Assembly: GCA_011316305.1 (NCBI GenBank)
Contig: SAUG01000033.1
Coordinates: 215,495-279,494, forward strand
DNA: 64,000 bases
From: Rusavskia elegans
Lineage: Eukaryota > Ascomycota > Lecanoromycetes > Teloschistales > Teloschistaceae
Reading direction: 5' to 3'
The notes under the pieces are model-generated. The model ran no database searches and was not told the origin of the DNA. It was given only the letters and a program-made list of their open reading frames with translations. Shown piece by piece: positions 24,201 through 34,145 of this stretch (the first letter of the stretch is position 1; the number at the start of each line of letters is the position of its first letter). Made by a program: the position numbers and the translations under genes.

Positions 24201-24381
24201 TGCGATCACGGACAAGTTTCGAGAGCCCGTACCCATTGGCGCAGCGTCGATGACATTGCGTATATTTTGAAGTCGCTTCTCTTTTATTGTTTACAGGTAA
24301 GACAACCGTCGAGGCTCTCAACGTCATCGCGTCATCGGCAAATCCACTGAACGTCGAGACCACCCTCTGGACGTTGCCAAT
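21300..24381. other. 3.1-kb gene-free stretch, possible element debris
   Basis: This is the longest gene-free stretch in the window. The first few hundred bases must hold the GLT1 promoter and 5' UTR. At 22298-22430 lies an AT-rich run that reads, on the plus strand, as a Lys/Arg/Leu-rich helical peptide (QELVAEEALSIVKRTIRL and on to a TGA). It differs in base composition from its surroundings and resembles mobile-element coding debris, but I cannot name an element. I find no flanking terminal repeats. Confidence 0.4.
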
Positions 24382-25929
24382 ATGTTTCTTTACTCCACGT
24401 CTACCCTATCAGCCTTGCTATTTACTTCTTCGGTCCTTGCCTCTCCTCTAGCTACGCTGTCAGAACAAGACTCGCTGTCTACGAGAGCTGTTATAAACTG
24501 CACCAGCCTCACGGCCCAGCGAAACGCTGCATGTTGGGACAGCTTGAAGATAGCAGAGTACCTTACCAATTGGCGGAAGACAACCCCAGTCTGCACCGGA
24601 AGCAACAATGGCGGTTCCGATTGTTGTCGCCCGCCCGCGGTGGAAACGTGGTCAGCATGCTACCTCAGACTAACCGGTGGGAATCACACCTGCAACAACC
24701 TCGATAGCCAAAGCTGCGAACTATCAGACCACCTGCCACCAGACGAGCGTGTAGATCCGGCCGAGAAACCTCAAGCATATTATGTGAGAGCAACCATCAA
24801 CCAAGTCCGTGATCTCTTCATTGGCTACAACGCAGGTGCGACGAACTCCTCTCTCCTGGCGGTTTCCTACGCAATGTGTTGCCAGGAGCACATAGAAGCT
24901 AACTATGACACAGCGCTGAATCTCGATCCCCGTCGGCTGACCAAGATTTTGGAAGCCTTCAAGATCGACAACAAAGAGATAGTTCGACCGCTCAACCTCC
25001 AGCTCCAGTTGGCGATCCCCGAAATACTCGGCCTCAACGTGGCAGCAGTAAGTCATCCAATCAAATCCTCATCCAGCACCTCCATCTTCCCAACAACATC
25101 CAACATCACATTAACCACCCTCCTTCCCTCTCCACAGGCCACCAACACCAACCCCAACCCCAACCCCCACTACCGCGAACTCGCCCAAATCTGGACCTCC
25201 GCCCTCGCCTCCGCCCCCGCCGTCGCCTCAGCCCTCTTTCCCCCCTCCCCCCTAAACGCCCAACAATTCGACTTCACCCACTTCAACCTCTCTTCCCCCA
25301 CCATCTCCACCCACATCCTCTCCGGCCTCTCCAAAATCCTCTCCGACCTCCCCTCCTTCCTCGGTTTCGCCTCCAACGGCACCTTCTCCTCCTCTTCCTC
25401 TTCCTCCCCATCCGCCGCTCTCCTCACCTCAAAAGACCTCGACGACCTCCATCTCGGCGCCTACACATTCGTAACCTCCCGCTTCATGCAATCCCAAAAC
25501 CTCTACGCCATCCCCGGTGAAATCGTCTCCGAAGCCTCATGGCGCCATTACATCGCCGACGATCAATGTCCTGGACGCGCAGGCACGATCTGTGTAGCCG
25601 GCGAGGGGAAATTCGTTTATTGGAGCCCTAGCACTCATCGAAGCTATCAGCTGAAGAGCAAAGGGGGCACGAAGATCACGGTCCAAGGTTTAGTGGAAGG
25701 GGTGAATGAAGGGGGTTTTGCGGATGCGGAATTGTTGTTCGATGGGAATTATAACTGTACGGCTGAGGGGAGGGCGGGGGGTGCGATTGTGGAGGTTGTG
25801 GAGGGGAGGGAGGTGGATGTTGCTTGTTTGAGTCAGTTGCCGATGTATTTGGAGTGTGGGACGCCGTGTCCTAAGGGGGCGGTGTTGGTGGGGGGGTTGT
25901 GTCCGTTTGGGAATGTGACGAGGTGTTGA
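24382..25929 (+). CDS. Secreted Cys-rich protein of unknown function
   Basis: The N-terminus MFLYSTSTLSALLFTSSVLA is a clear signal peptide. A Cys-rich N-terminal part follows (CWDSL, PVCTGSN, SDCCRPP, CYLRLTGGNHTC, SQSCEL), then a helical middle, a Ser-rich linker and a C-terminal Cys part (DQCPGRAGTICVAGEGKF, CTAEGR, CLSQLPMYLECGTPC). The whole frame is open for 515 codons. A canonical 90-bp in-frame intron at 25048-25137 (GTAAGT..CCACAG) is probably spliced out, giving 485 aa without its low-complexity Ser/Thr stretch. The layout recalls the uncharacterised secreted DUF7872-type fungal proteins, but I am not certain. A decayed paralogue lies at 27.8-29.4 kb. The stop codon sits inside the first copy of an 81-bp tandem duplication. 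An extracellular role is inferred from the signal peptide only. Confidence 0.75.
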   Translation: MFLYSTSTLSALLFTSSVLASPLATLSEQDSLSTRAVINCTSLTAQRNAACWDSLKIAEYLTNWRKTTPVCTGSNNGGSDCCRPPAVETWSACYLRLTGGNHTCNNLDSQSCELSDHLPPDERVDPAEKPQAYYVRATINQVRDLFIGYNAGATNSSLLAVSYAMCCQEHIEANYDTALNLDPRRLTKILEAFKIDNKEIVRPLNLQLQLAIPEILGLNVAAVSHPIKSSSSTSIFPTTSNITLTTLLPSPQATNTNPNPNPHYRELAQIWTSALASAPAVASALFPPSPLNAQQFDFTHFNLSSPTISTHILSGLSKILSDLPSFLGFASNGTFSSSSSSSPSAALLTSKDLDDLHLGAYTFVTSRFMQSQNLYAIPGEIVSEASWRHYIADDQCPGRAGTICVAGEGKFVYWSPSTHRSYQLKSKGGTKITVQGLVEGVNEGGFADAELLFDGNYNCTAEGRAGGAIVEVVEGREVDVACLSQLPMYLECGTPCPKGAVLVGGLCPFGNVTRC

Positions 25930-26071
25930 AATGGGTGGGAGCGGAGAAGTATGGGATTTCGTTGATATGCGTTATGCCGATGCTGGCGTTGGAATGTGAC
26001 GAGGTGTTGAAATGGTTGGGAGCGGAGAAGTATGTAATTCTATCGATATGCGTTGCGCCGATGCTGGCGTG
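25910..26071 (+). repeat. 81-bp tandem duplication across a stop codon
   Basis: Two adjacent copies, 25910-25990 and 25991-26071, share GGAATGTGACGAGGTGTTGA, GCGGAGAAGTATG, GATATGCGTT and GCCGATGCTGGCGT. The first holds the stop of the secreted protein (25927-25929); the second lies in its 3' flank. About ten differences separate the copies. Confidence 0.85.
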
Positions 26072-27785
26072 TTTTAATTATTCTCAGCTATTCATTGACC
26101 TAGGGTATCATCATCACCTTTCAGCCCACTATGGCAACCGATTCAAGGGCTCGTTGAATCGAAAGTCCATTGCAGCAAAGGGTGTACACACTTCGATACC
26201 TCGCTATAGAACCCCGTATTGGACGGAAGCTTAGATTTCGCTGTACACCCACTAGCTGGACAAACAGCGATATTTCAATCGAGTAAAACAGTGTCACGGA
26301 GAGGTTCTTGGGAATTTTATACCATGGTAGCTCTGAATACTCTGAGTCTTATACGACTACTGCAACTATCGCGAGGGGATATGATGATTGTCCAGCTTCC
26401 GAAGAACAACCTAAATACAACCTAGAATACTATCTATTCTCGTCCGTGGTATCCACTCCTCGATGAACCAGGCCACTGCATCACTGCAGGATAGATCTAA
26501 CACTATAGCTCGATCGCAGGTACCCTCAATAAGGGGAAGATAACAATATCACCCTTCAACACGAAAAGAAGGAGGAGGCATAGAAATCCAGGGAAGTGAC
26601 CTACGGAGGATGACACCAATAGTCCTCTAAAAGCCGCTGGAGCCCCCGCCTGGATTGCTAGCGCACGGTGAGGACTTTCGGTGTCATCCTCTGTAAGGAC
26701 GATAGACTCCACCTCCATGCAACGCCCGAGAGAATCTTCATTCCATAATTCTCAGATACAAACTCCCCGACGGTTACGACGATGAAAATGCAGGAGAATG
26801 GTTGATGCCGCCATCCAGCTGTCGCATTAAAACAAAATGGCGTATCGGCGAATTTTGAAACCAACCCTTATGCGCGGATATAAGGTCAAGAGAAGAAGCT
26901 GGCTGCGCCCAATGTAGGAGAAGTTAGTGGACGCTAGGGATGCGTCGACGGTAGAGAATTGTATAAGCGCTTCGTTATTGCGTATGCCGGATATAACCGA
27001 TTGGGGGCTATCCGACGTGTGTTCAGCTACAGTATGTTGATAGTCGCACCAGGGGAAGCGAGATACAAGCTTGCAGGCGCTTTTGGGGTCGGGGTTGAAT
27101 TGACGGAAGCTGGAGATAATGCATTGATTCTTGTGAGATATAGGCGCAGCACAATCCCTGAAGAACGGAGAAATCAATATGCTGCTGAGTACCACCTCAC
27201 GACTGCTACTCTGGAGCGGAGACCTCTGCCTGTGCTGTATGATTGTGTGTGAGTGCCTGTCATGGCTATCTGTGTTCGACGTTGGGAGCTCAAGTCGTTG
27301 GTCAGCATGGAAGCCAGAACGCGATGGCAGTGATGTTGTCAGGCTGACGCATTCTAGCCTTTGCGTGCCGTCCCCCGGAACAAAATTCAAGCTTATTTTT
27401 GATGAAAGGACCATCGTAGATGCTCGGGGTGATCTTTACTAATACTGACTACTTTGTCTTCCGCAGCAACATCTGTTTGGATCCGGTATGGAGAGATCCA
27501 GTATGTCCGCGAGCGGTATGGCCAGGTCGAGCTCGAGCTGTACCCTGGCGTCATAAGCTTCTCTGGAGCTATGCTCCTGATGCGGGAGTCGCACAAGTGC
27601 GTATAGGATGCCAGTATGGCGTCCTTTTTGGCCGATTGAGATGACAGGAGGTCCGTATGAGAGGTCTCTCAATAGTCTGGGGACTATAAAACCCGTATGC
27701 ATCCTCAATATTCCTCTTGTGATGCTGCATCATCCAAACGTGATCTCTCGATAGCTATACTTTCAATTTGCTTTCGTCCCGCTCC
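26072..27785. other. No gene recognised; one imperfect inverted repeat
   Basis: Between the secreted protein and its decayed paralogue I see no coding frame I would defend. GGATGACACC near 26608 and GGTGTCATCC near 26680 form an inverted pair about 80 bp apart. The frames at 26827-27414 (minus) and 26959-27252 (plus) overlap each other and lack recognisable composition. Confidence 0.4.
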
Positions 27786-29364
27786 ATGATGAAGAAAGTT
27801 TCCATCGTTCCCATTCTAGCACTCCTCGAGAGCAGCTTTGCAAGCCCTCAGAACGTACCTGGAGGACGTCTCTTTCCCCCTGGATCGCACGGGGATCGAG
27901 GAGGTGGTCAAGCAGGTTGAAATGGGAACAGGAAACGCCGAAATGCCCTCAAGGCAACAACACTTGTATCAAGACTGGTTGCATCAGCAATGAGCCCTGG
28001 TCGAGCTATTTCTTGAGACTTGCTATTGGGACCCCCGATTACATATGTACTTAGATAAACATCGGCCATTGCACGTTGGAAGGGTTTCCGCTGAAAGATC
28101 TTGACTCGATGGACATGCTAGCAATCCGCTATGCCGCTCGCAACATCTTTGGTATGGACTCTCTCTAGAAGCATAGACAGATGGCGCATTCCAGGTAGCA
28201 ATCAACAACTTCTTTGTGAACTAGTGTAAGTGAATTTAATTTCCAAGCTGTTGCAACACTCCATCGGAGGTCAAAGTCCCCGGGAAGCCTGCACTCATTG
28301 CGTCCTTGACTTCGAAAGCATGATATCCAACGCAGCGGTCATCCGTTGCAGAAGTTGCTCGACAGACTTAGTATTCCAAGCTAAACTTGCAATATGTGCA
28401 GATGCGGCAATGCAATTTGCAATATCCACGGCTGCATTGGCTGTACCCAAGATCATCGCCACGCTCGATCCAGACAGGGACGCAGATTTAACTCTTAAAA
28501 ACATTCTCACAGCACTTACTATTGACCTCCCACTCCTCCCTATACCGGCGGTGGGCGCTCTCGTTCCAGCGGCTACCAGCACAGTTGGTACTCTTCCCGT
28601 GACGGCCTTGCAACAAACTCCAAGCGTCTCGGAAGCCATCTGGAAATCAGATTGCAAGCCCACACAGGTTGTGCAAATGGGCGAGTTGGCGTCTGAGCTG
28701 GGTGGCGTCAATGCCGAGATTGGAGCAATGCTGGACCGAGGGCTGGCGGTTGTCATGAAAGATGTATCGGCATCTGCCAAATTCGCCTCCTCTGGCAGCT
28801 TTTCCGGTCCAGACGTTATCTCCATTCTAAAAGAGACAGCCAAGCTTGACCTCGCCCTCATGGCACACCTCGTTACCAAAGCCATGACGGCCAATGATTG
28901 GAGGGTCTACTATGGCCCGCCGGACAACGCTGATGGCACATGGTCCAACAGTACAACGCAGTCCAACGCCAAGAAGTATGTTTGCAATACGACTCCTGAA
29001 GATGACACTTGCGACACGATGGATTCGCGTCGAATACCCCCATTGTGTCAGCCGGAAGATGGGACATTTATACTAGCCCTGTCACCCATCGGGTATGTTA
29101 TCCTAGCCAGCAGCAGGGCAGGAATGATCCACCCAGTGGACATCTACTGCACGCCATCGCAGACAATGAGTGGGTTACCTGGAAGCGATAATGGATTGTG
29201 CATACGCCTGTGAAGAATATAAGCGAAATCCCGGTCCAAGTTCAAGCCCGGCGTTCCGGATCACCGAGGACGGACGGCTTGATATTCTGTGTATTAGCCA
29301 ACTACACATTGTGAATGCATGTCCGGACTTCTGCACTAAGGACTGGCAAGAAGTTTGCAATTAG
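27786..29364 (+). pseudogene. Decayed paralogue of the secreted protein at 24.4 kb
   Basis: A signal-peptide start (MMKKVSIVPILALLESSFA) runs into a TGA about 45 codons on. In another frame follows WEQETPKCPQGNNTC, then PWSSYFLRLA, matching the Cys block and WSACYLRLTGG of the intact gene. The long frame from about 28250 carries LCQPEDGTF, like ICVAGEGKF. The match to YWSPSTHR (YTSPVTHR) is in a second frame at about 29070, and DGRLDILCISQL, like EGREVDVACLSQL, is in a third near 29280. At least two frame changes therefore lie within 300 bp of the 3' end. Introns could explain the 5' changes (a 51-bp one fits at 28044) but not all of the 3' ones. The alternative is an intact gene with unusual introns. 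Confidence 0.6.
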
Positions 29365-29988
29365 TTTCTCGAACGGCACAAGAAGCCTCCGGTCCTCAGG
29401 CAATGGCCACTGTCAGACGTAAAGTCATAGCCTCCAACCAATATCATTCGAAGGAATTTTCTGTTCTGGTAAAATGGTGCTGACATGTAATGTCCGAATG
29501 AGAAGGGTCATATCTATACTTTTGTCCAATTCTTCGATCCAGACATAGCACCATTCCATAGCGTGGTGCCGAGGAACAAAGTATCCGCTGTACCACCCCG
29601 GGAAAAAGAATTATGTATAAAGTATGCTGATTGTAGCAACGATTCGATCCCTTGTATTACTGCTCGAGGGTGCGAGTTTCCCAGCCGTTGTTCCCGCTTA
29701 CACAATAGGCCGTCCAGTCAATTTGCCTCCGAGTTTCTTGTCTTGAGCTAATTGAGGATTCCCAAACTTTCTTGGAGATCTTGCTTCGACATAGTATGAG
29801 ATGCTTTCCGGAAAGCAATCGATGAATTGAATTGAATTGAGGAGCATCATGATAGAAGACATGCGACGATCTCCACTGGATTTGGATGGATGCTCAAGTC
29901 CGGTTGTTGGATCGAGTCTTGAAAGTTCAAGTGGGTTTTATGGATTAAGCAAATGATCTATAGACGAAGTGAATCTTGGATTGTTGTC
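29365..29988. other. No gene recognised
   Basis: This is the 3' flank of both the decayed secreted protein (from the left) and the 2EXR-type gene (from the right). Nothing structured stands out beyond a GAATTGAATTGAATTGA run near 29825. Confidence 0.5.
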
Positions 29989-30858
29989 TCATGCAGACAT
30001 GATGTCGAAACAAAGTTCGACCTGATGATAGTCAGGATAGTAGAGCGAGCGAGACAACGGTGGGAGTCCTTTCTCGTCTCCGTGGCCCGCATCACCGGAC
30101 AGGTTAGGTGAGCTAGATGTGCGAACCGCTCTGAAGTGTGACAAAGGGGACAAAACAGCCTCATCCGATCCCGGAGTCATGCTGTCATCTCTAAACCAAA
30201 TCCCAAGCCGTTTCAAATGCGGCAATTGTTCAAGCACAGTACAGAGATGTTCAACCTGGGTCCGATAGCCGTGAAGCAGACCAGCTGGATTGTGATAATT
30301 GTACTTGATCATGCCAAGGTAGTTGTCGACAATGTGGATTTTGACCACGAGAGTCTGGATAAGCCGGAGGTACTGCTCGCCGAAGCATCGAGGAAAATCG
30401 TAGGAGCGTCGACGAACGGATCCTGGCCGAGCCCACAGATATCGACACTCGAAAGTGATACTGTCCCAAGCTATATCAATAGTAAAGTGTGAGCGGCCGT
30501 ACATGAGATGTGCTGCTTCGGCATGCAAGCTCTTGCACGTGCGGAGAAGGGATGTGGAGCCTCTGATCCAGGCATTTAGTCTTCGGGTGTCATTGACGAT
30601 TGTTCCGGGTAACACATAGGAGAAGATATGAGCTCGGAGCTCAGCTGGGATCGAAAGGAGATGGCATCTATTGGGAGGGGTGTCTGTTTCGGATTCAAAT
30701 GATTCTTGGAATCGAGCAGCTGAGGCGTCGAGATTTGAGCACTCTTGATTGCTGCCGTAGAGTTGGTCGAGCATACGCGCATCATAACCGTACACAGAGA
30801 ACGATGTCATGATTGCACGGTCCGCGACCGTACAAGTTAATGAAGAGTGAGTTCTCAT
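29989..30858 (-). CDS. 2EXR/F-box-like protein
   Basis: This is a single exon of 289 aa from ATG 30858; a second Met at 30810 is possible. The core LLSIPAELRAHIFSYVLPG followed by LLRTCKSLHAEAAHLMYGRS is the pattern of the 2EXR / F-box-like fungal family: a Pro-x-Glu-hydrophobic-Arg helix, then a Cys/Asn-x2-hydrophobic-x2-Glu-Ala helix and a Tyr-Gly turn. The rest is leucine-rich and includes LCTVLEQLPHLKRLGIWF. Such proteins are numerous and fast-evolving in Pezizomycotina. Some act as substrate receptors of SCF ubiquitin ligases, but most are untested. There is no sign of disruption. Confidence 0.7.
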   Translation of the reverse strand: MRTHSSLTCTVADRAIMTSFSVYGYDARMLDQLYGSNQECSNLDASAARFQESFESETDTPPNRCHLLSIPAELRAHIFSYVLPGTIVNDTRRLNAWIRGSTSLLRTCKSLHAEAAHLMYGRSHFTIDIAWDSITFECRYLWARPGSVRRRSYDFPRCFGEQYLRLIQTLVVKIHIVDNYLGMIKYNYHNPAGLLHGYRTQVEHLCTVLEQLPHLKRLGIWFRDDSMTPGSDEAVLSPLSHFRAVRTSSSPNLSGDAGHGDEKGLPPLSRSLYYPDYHQVELCFDIMSA

Positions 30859-31560
30859 GACAAGCTATCAGCTTTTGGGTACTCTAGCGCCTTAGCTGCC
30901 TATGGTCTTCCGTACTCTAGTTTAAAGCAAAATTACGGCAAGCGACGTTGATGGCAACGATACATTCAGGGGTCATACAGACAGCTACGACGGAACATAA
31001 AAGCCTACATTGTCAAGTGTCAACATCCAAATCAGCCATACACACTACAAATACCCACCAAGCTCAAAGACGCTGTGGGGCCCCCGTTTTGGGCTGACAT
31101 CAAGACCTATCTCCATCCACAAGCACGGAGAAGTTGCACCTGAAAATATAGTTCTATTAAGTATTAGGGACTACTGGACCGGGTACAATGCGAGAGGTCT
31201 TCGCACAATGGACGCCTCCGTCAACATGTCTATAGGTATTCGCAGGTCGAACAATTTTTCGCCAAGTCATGAGAACATCCACCGAAGCACAAAATCTAAG
31301 AAACTCAAAATAATATTATGTACCGATCCGAACAGTTCAACAACAAAAGGTCGCAAAACATTAGTGATTGTCACCCCTTTCCAAGCCAATGCTTCACCCC
31401 ATGACAGGACGGACCTCGCAAGCCTATGAGCATGACGGTGGGCGTAAGAAAGGGGGCCTGGATTCCGCTAGCGAGCAGAGTATTAGGATGAAGTCGAGAA
31501 GCTTGTACGGTGGAAGCCTGGAAGATGCCACTGACCCATATAGTTTGTGGGACCAGATCC
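30859..31560. other. No gene recognised
   Basis: This intergenic stretch lies between two minus-strand genes. The plus-strand frame at 31010-31429 has no ATG at its start and no recognisable composition, so I do not call it. Confidence 0.45.
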
Positions 31561-32352
31561 TCATGGCATACAGAATCTGTTTCCACAGAATGGGCCGCCC
31601 TCGGGTTGCTTTGAGGCGACGCTTCCAGTAGGTACGGGAAGAGGGTTGAAGGTCGTAGTGTTGGAATCTCGGGGCAGAATGACACCTGACGGAGCGAGCA
31701 ATCTTCGTGCGATAGTTTCAGTGGCAGCAGGGAGAGGGTTGAATCCAGAGGTCGTGTTGTAATTTCTGGGGAGAATCACACCAGACGGAGCAACCAATCT
31801 TCGTGCGATAGTTCCAGTGGGAGCAGGAAGAGAGTTGAAACTGGAGGCAGTCGCGTTGTAATTTCTCGGGAGAATTTGGTAGATTTCAGGTTTTGGTGCG
31901 GTTGTACCAGTAGGAGCAGGAAGAGGGTTGAGAACGGAAGTCGTAGCGTTGGCATTTCTGGGGACGATGATACGACCACTCTGAACATGGAGTCTTGGTG
32001 CGATATTCCCAGTGGGAGCGGGGAGAGGGTTGAACACCGAAGTTGTCATGTTGTAGTTTCTGGGAAGGATAGGAAGACCAGTCGGGATATAGTTTCTTGG
32101 TGCTACATATCCAGTGGGAGCTGGCAGGGGGTTGAAAGCGGGAGTCGTTGCGTTGGCATTCTTGTGGTGAATGGGAAGAACATACGGCCCGTCGAATCTT
32201 GGAGCGATGCGTCCAGTGGGTTCAGGGAGAGGATTGCTGATTGATGTGGTCGTATTGGAGTGCAATGGGTTGCTTGTTGGGTATGGGCCTAGTAAGGGGC
32301 GCGCGGAGACGGCCGTGGCAAAGGCTGCCGCGGCGAAAGAGATGAAACGCAT
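31561..32352 (-). CDS. Secreted protein made of about seven 33-residue repeats
   Basis: The product is 263 aa from ATG 32352 (MRFISFAAAAFATAVSARP, a signal peptide). The mature part is about seven copies of a unit built as N-P-L-P-A-P-T-G-x-I-A-P/R-R, a spacer, V/I-L-P-R-N, then an N-x-T/S site and a hydrophobic link. Examples are FNPLPAPTGNIAPR and FNPLPAATETIARR. Unit length varies by a few residues. The chain ends in a short Cys pair, GGPFCGNRFCMP. Each unit has basic pairs or single Arg that could be processing sites, and one or two N-glycosylation sequons. The function is unknown; a cell-wall protein or a precursor of repeated secreted peptides is conceivable. An upstream in-frame Met reading (to 32469) would bury the signal peptide and is less likely. 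Confidence 0.75.
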   Translation of the reverse strand: MRFISFAAAAFATAVSARPLLGPYPTSNPLHSNTTTSISNPLPEPTGRIAPRFDGPYVLPIHHKNANATTPAFNPLPAPTGYVAPRNYIPTGLPILPRNYNMTTSVFNPLPAPTGNIAPRLHVQSGRIIVPRNANATTSVLNPLPAPTGTTAPKPEIYQILPRNYNATASSFNSLPAPTGTIARRLVAPSGVILPRNYNTTSGFNPLPAATETIARRLLAPSGVILPRDSNTTTFNPLPVPTGSVASKQPEGGPFCGNRFCMP

Positions 32353-33028
32353 AGTGAATGCCGGTGTACAAAGATTGGATATAAGTTCGACGAGAAGGAG
32401 TATGAAGCAACAACCGGGTTGAAGAAGGAAGCAGAACAAGTCCGTGGATGATGAGATTACTGCCTTCATATACTGGCAAGCGCTTGAATTGCTGAGGATT
32501 TATTTTTGGAGGGATGGTCCGTCAACAATCTCACCTAACTTGCTCAAAGCAGTTTACCACATCTGCTAAGTCTTTGTGTTTGGATCTTTCCAGTAATTCA
32601 GAAGGTGTGGATATCATGGGTAAAAAAAGTATTGGATGGTAGACCTTGGCTCGCCTGGGTGCCAAGACTTGGACTGGAATAATACAGAAGAAAGTGCATG
32701 GAATTGCGTAGATATTGCGTGAACATTGCGTGGGTATTGCGTGGGTGTTGCATGGTTCAAGACACCGCTGCCAAGGAAAAAGTATAGGAACCAAAGTAAG
32801 ATCCTTGGAAGAGCCTATGATAGGTTTCCCCAACAAGGATTTATTGTAGGAAAACAGCTCAAATGCAGAAGACAGCGCTAACATTGCCTCTTTTCCCTTT
32901 CGAGTACTTTGAAGGACCCTCACAAGACTATTCTGAGCTTGACATACTTCTCTTGACTTGACAAAGCAATCGAAAAACTACAATAACCAAACACGGACTT
33001 CAGGGGCTTCCTCGATCTCGAACGGCAA
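32353..33028. promoter_or_regulatory. Divergent intergenic region
   Basis: These 676 bp lie between the secreted repeat protein (leftward) and the basic orphan (rightward), so they carry both promoters. They contain the 11-bp tandem repeat listed at 32703. No coding frame is supported. Confidence 0.4.
32703..32757 (+). repeat. Five tandem 11-bp units
   Basis: The units are ATTGCGTAGAT, ATTGCGTGAAC, ATTGCGTGGGT, ATTGCGTGGGT and GTTGCATGGTT. They occupy exactly 55 bp, in the gap between two divergent genes. Confidence 0.85.
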
Positions 33029-33619
33029 ATGGCACAGAGACCAGATTCGGGGCTGACGGCAGACCTCAACAGAGTAGCAACAGCAGCATCAGACTTGACA
33101 CTGTTGAGCACGCAGTCTTTATCCAGCTGCACGGGCTTAGTTCCCCTCAGACCCATGCCGGCGCGAACACCGACAAGGAGGCAGAAGCCCACAATTCTCG
33201 AACGAATCAAAAGCATCTTCAGCTTAGGCCGGCCGAAGAGGAAGCTTAAATCACGGCCAACACATAAAAGAGAGGGTGCGCATGAGGGCACCCCCTTCAA
33301 CTTTGCAAACTTCGAACATTCGCACGAGCGCTACCATCGGCCCTTCAGTCCACGCGTTGGCTTCGAATCCCGGAGAGAACGGGAGTATCGCATAGAATCG
33401 GAGTTCCACAGGAATCAGAGGCGCACAGAGTCAGAATTCCACATGAGTCAGAGACGCTGGCTTACCGAGAACCGTCCACGCGGTCCGCCGCCTACCTACA
33501 AAGCTCAGGATCCTGTCATTGGGGAACAACTTCCATTATATACATCGTCAGCAGCCCATGGTCGTCGGAATGGCTCTGAAATGTTTTCGTTTCTGAATAG
33601 AGACGTCTCCGAAACTTAG
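33029..33619 (+). CDS. Basic hypothetical protein, 196 aa
   Basis: This is a single open frame from ATG 33029. The N-terminal third is Ser/Thr/Leu-rich, a basic segment follows at about 46-85 (RTPTRRQKPTILERI, GRPKRKLKSRPTHKR), and then a charged region with internally repeated phrases (ESEFHRNQRR, ESEFHMSQRR). The C-terminal third is Pro/Tyr-rich (PRGPPPTYKAQDP). No membrane segment, signal peptide or domain is recognised. The repeated phrases and sustained composition favour a real gene over chance. It has no evident link to its neighbours. Confidence 0.5.
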   Translation: MAQRPDSGLTADLNRVATAASDLTLLSTQSLSSCTGLVPLRPMPARTPTRRQKPTILERIKSIFSLGRPKRKLKSRPTHKREGAHEGTPFNFANFEHSHERYHRPFSPRVGFESRREREYRIESEFHRNQRRTESEFHMSQRRWLTENRPRGPPPTYKAQDPVIGEQLPLYTSSAAHGRRNGSEMFSFLNRDVSET

Positions 33620-34145
33620 CTGGTTCCATCTCCAACAAAGCTCGAACGTGGAGAGTTGACGGAAAATGCCCCTTGCCCCGAAGGTGGCTGCTGAACATGG
33701 ATATATAATTGTTCTGTTTCTTCATCATTCGCGGAGGGACGTCTCAAAATCTCAGCAGCAATTTAGCTTACAGGCAAACCCTGACATTCATCTCTTCAAA
33801 CCAGGGTTTCAGGCCTAATTTTTCAAATGTCGGCCGTTATCTTCTTGACCTCGGTTTTGGGTCCAGAACGAGGCCACGGACAAACAGTTAGCGAAAAGAT
33901 ATTGCATCATAGTAAAGTTTTCAAGACTTCATAGAAACGAGGTACACTGGCGTACAATTGATGGTTCATCATGACGGCCAGGGCTGTCTTCTCTCTTTAG
34001 ATAGAGGCCGAACCTACCTATGTCTTGCTGAGGAGCAATGCGCTTAGTCGTATACTTCTTAAACCGAACATGGTTAGTGGAACACAATTCGTTGACTTAA
34101 TAATCATCACATTGGGTATCATTTCCTTGCTCGCTTTAACGCATA
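33620..34145. other. No gene recognised
   Basis: This is the 3' flank of two convergent genes, the basic orphan and BRX1. Nothing structured is seen. Confidence 0.5.

Noticed and set aside
28295..28894. 199-codon frame antisense to the decayed secreted protein
   Set aside because: The sense frame aligns with the intact paralogue; the antisense frame matches nothing.
31010..31429. 139-codon plus-strand frame
   Set aside because: It lacks an ATG at its start and its composition is not protein-like.
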